Both the position numbers and the translations under genes were made by a program. Of a stretch of DNA of 50,717 bases, positions 49,950-50,717 are shown one piece after another. Each line of letters starts with the position of its first letter. Position 1 is the stretch's first letter. The DNA comes from Fusibacter sp. 3D3 (GTDB lineage: Bacteria > Bacillota > Clostridia > Peptostreptococcales > Acidaminobacteraceae), in assembly GCF_001748365.1 (NCBI RefSeq), contig NZ_BDHH01000014.1, positions 46,854 through 97,570 of the forward strand, given 5' to 3'. The notes under the pieces were generated by a model that worked only from the letters and a program-made list of their open reading frames with translations, searched no databases and was not told where the DNA came from.

Positions 49950-50717
49950 CTATGCAACCATAGTTTTTATAGACAAATGACCAGTGGTTAATTTACTTTT
50001 ATGAATGATAATGAAAGCAATCAATTGTGTGATGCCAGCTAAAAAGATGTTTGATTTCAGGGTTAAGGTTTTATTGACTTTGGAAATATTGATTTGCATA
50101 AAGGATTTAAGTGTTCTTTCACAAACCGTTCTTATTTTGTAAAGATTTATCCATTCATTACGATTTCGAGGCATAGCAGCATTGAATCTGAAATTATGGT
50201 GAACAGTGATGTTTTTAATTCTTCCATATGGTGAATTGGTACAAGGATTATCACAATCAAGAATAACGGATTTTACTGAATCAGACATTGTAAGAGATCT
50301 TTTAGGGCAAATAAACTGAATACGATCTGCTCTATTGGCTCCTTTAATCACCCCGGCATAGGTCATTGGTAACTCAGGATCATTGGGACAAGTAGGGATA
50401 CCGTCTTCATTAAACAGGGGTTGAGGCAGTGTAGAATTATTTCGAGGATTAAGGTTGATGATGGGTATGATGCCTCTTTTGTAAAGATACGCATAATTAT
50501 CAACTGCATCAAAGCCTGAATCCCCAAGAAAGTAGTTGAATTTAGAATCTGGGTGTAAATCGAAAAACGTTTCAAGTGAAGGAATAAGAGATTTAGCATC
50601 ATATTCATCTTTGATTTCTTGAGGCGTAAGGTTAAGCTGTAGCGTATTGTCGGCATTATAAAAATTAATATCTCGAATTAATCCAAACCCGTTGGTAGCG
50701 AGGATGACCTTTTGATA
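49950..50717 (-). mobile_element. DDE transposase, 5' end beyond the window
   Basis: On the minus strand the frame is open from the window edge to the stop at 49950-49952, giving 255 residues of the C-terminal part. DDE-type features are FLGDSGFDAVDNYAYL (second acidic residue) and INLYKIRTVCERTLKSFM (the E of a Y-(2)-R-(3)-E-like motif). A four-Cys-like region (CPNDPE ... ICPKR ... CDNPC) lies between them, as in IS1182-like transposases. The exact IS family is uncertain. Its insertion may have removed the gene once controlled by the cobalamin riboswitch. Confidence 0.8.

Noticed and set aside
50363-50656. 97-residue minus-strand frame at the right edge
   Set aside because: The neighbouring minus-strand frame is open right to the window edge, continues without a break into the transposase C-terminus, and encodes recognisable DDE motifs. 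This frame is a shadow.

Overview
The window is AT-rich DNA from a low-GC, Gram-positive, anaerobic and motile bacterium, most likely a member of the Clostridia. The genus cannot be fixed from sequence alone. The evidence is the type of regulation (T-box, SAM-I and cobalamin riboswitches, LicT-type RAT antiterminators, c-di-GMP-I aptamers), strong GGAGG ribosome binding sites, TTG/GTG starts, a glycyl-radical enzyme, an oxygen-sensitive ferredoxin-dependent homocysteine route, a flagellin methylase and a chemotaxis operon. Nearly every gene is on the + strand.

Layout. 1-700: 3' end of an ISAs1-type transposase. 766-2873: T-box-controlled glutaminyl-tRNA synthetase. 2908-6357: metallophosphatase, flagellin lysine methylase (fliB), a TauE/SafE exporter and a small unknown gene. 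6369-9572: PTS module with its own LicT/GlcT-type antiterminator and two RAT/terminator switches, ahead of the regulator and ahead of the IIBC permease. 9671-13303: TetR-controlled drug-type ABC-2 efflux operon. 13320-17467: a sensorless receiver-histidine kinase, then a 430-bp gap holding two tandem c-di-GMP-I aptamers on the opposite strand, then aldose-epimerase-like, plsC and zinc-hydrolase genes. 17639-25079: cheA-cheW-mcp-cheR-cheB. 25211-30310: class II aldolase, a 40-residue orphan peptide, a heterodimeric ABC exporter and a 37-residue peptide. 30459-38533: a SAM-riboswitch regulon. The first SAM-I leader controls aspartokinase. The second leads an operon for homocysteine formation from aspartate semialdehyde and sulfide (COG1900 protein, 2[4Fe-4S] ferredoxin, UPF0280), followed by MetF, a MetH reactivation protein and a MetH without its activation domain. 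38643-41958: PspC-like protein and a secreted 981-residue protein ending in about 23 PPEG hexapeptides. 42075-45789: lipoprotein hydrolase, YjjI-type glycyl radical enzyme and nitroreductase.

45790-50717 looks like an acquired and decaying zone. It has IS-like hairpins, gene fragments, an arsR-type gene broken by one amber codon followed by an intact ferredoxin/permease/thioredoxin operon, a short-chain dehydrogenase tail, an orphan cobalamin riboswitch and a DDE transposase running off the right edge.

The points most worth a second look are: (i) an ~80-nt structured RNA element in two copies, each directly after the terminator of a different regulatory leader; (ii) the tandem c-di-GMP aptamers pointing antisense into the kinase gene with no gene of their own; (iii) the compact sulfide-to-methionine gene set; (iv) the repeat-rich surface protein with five exact 36-bp repeats.
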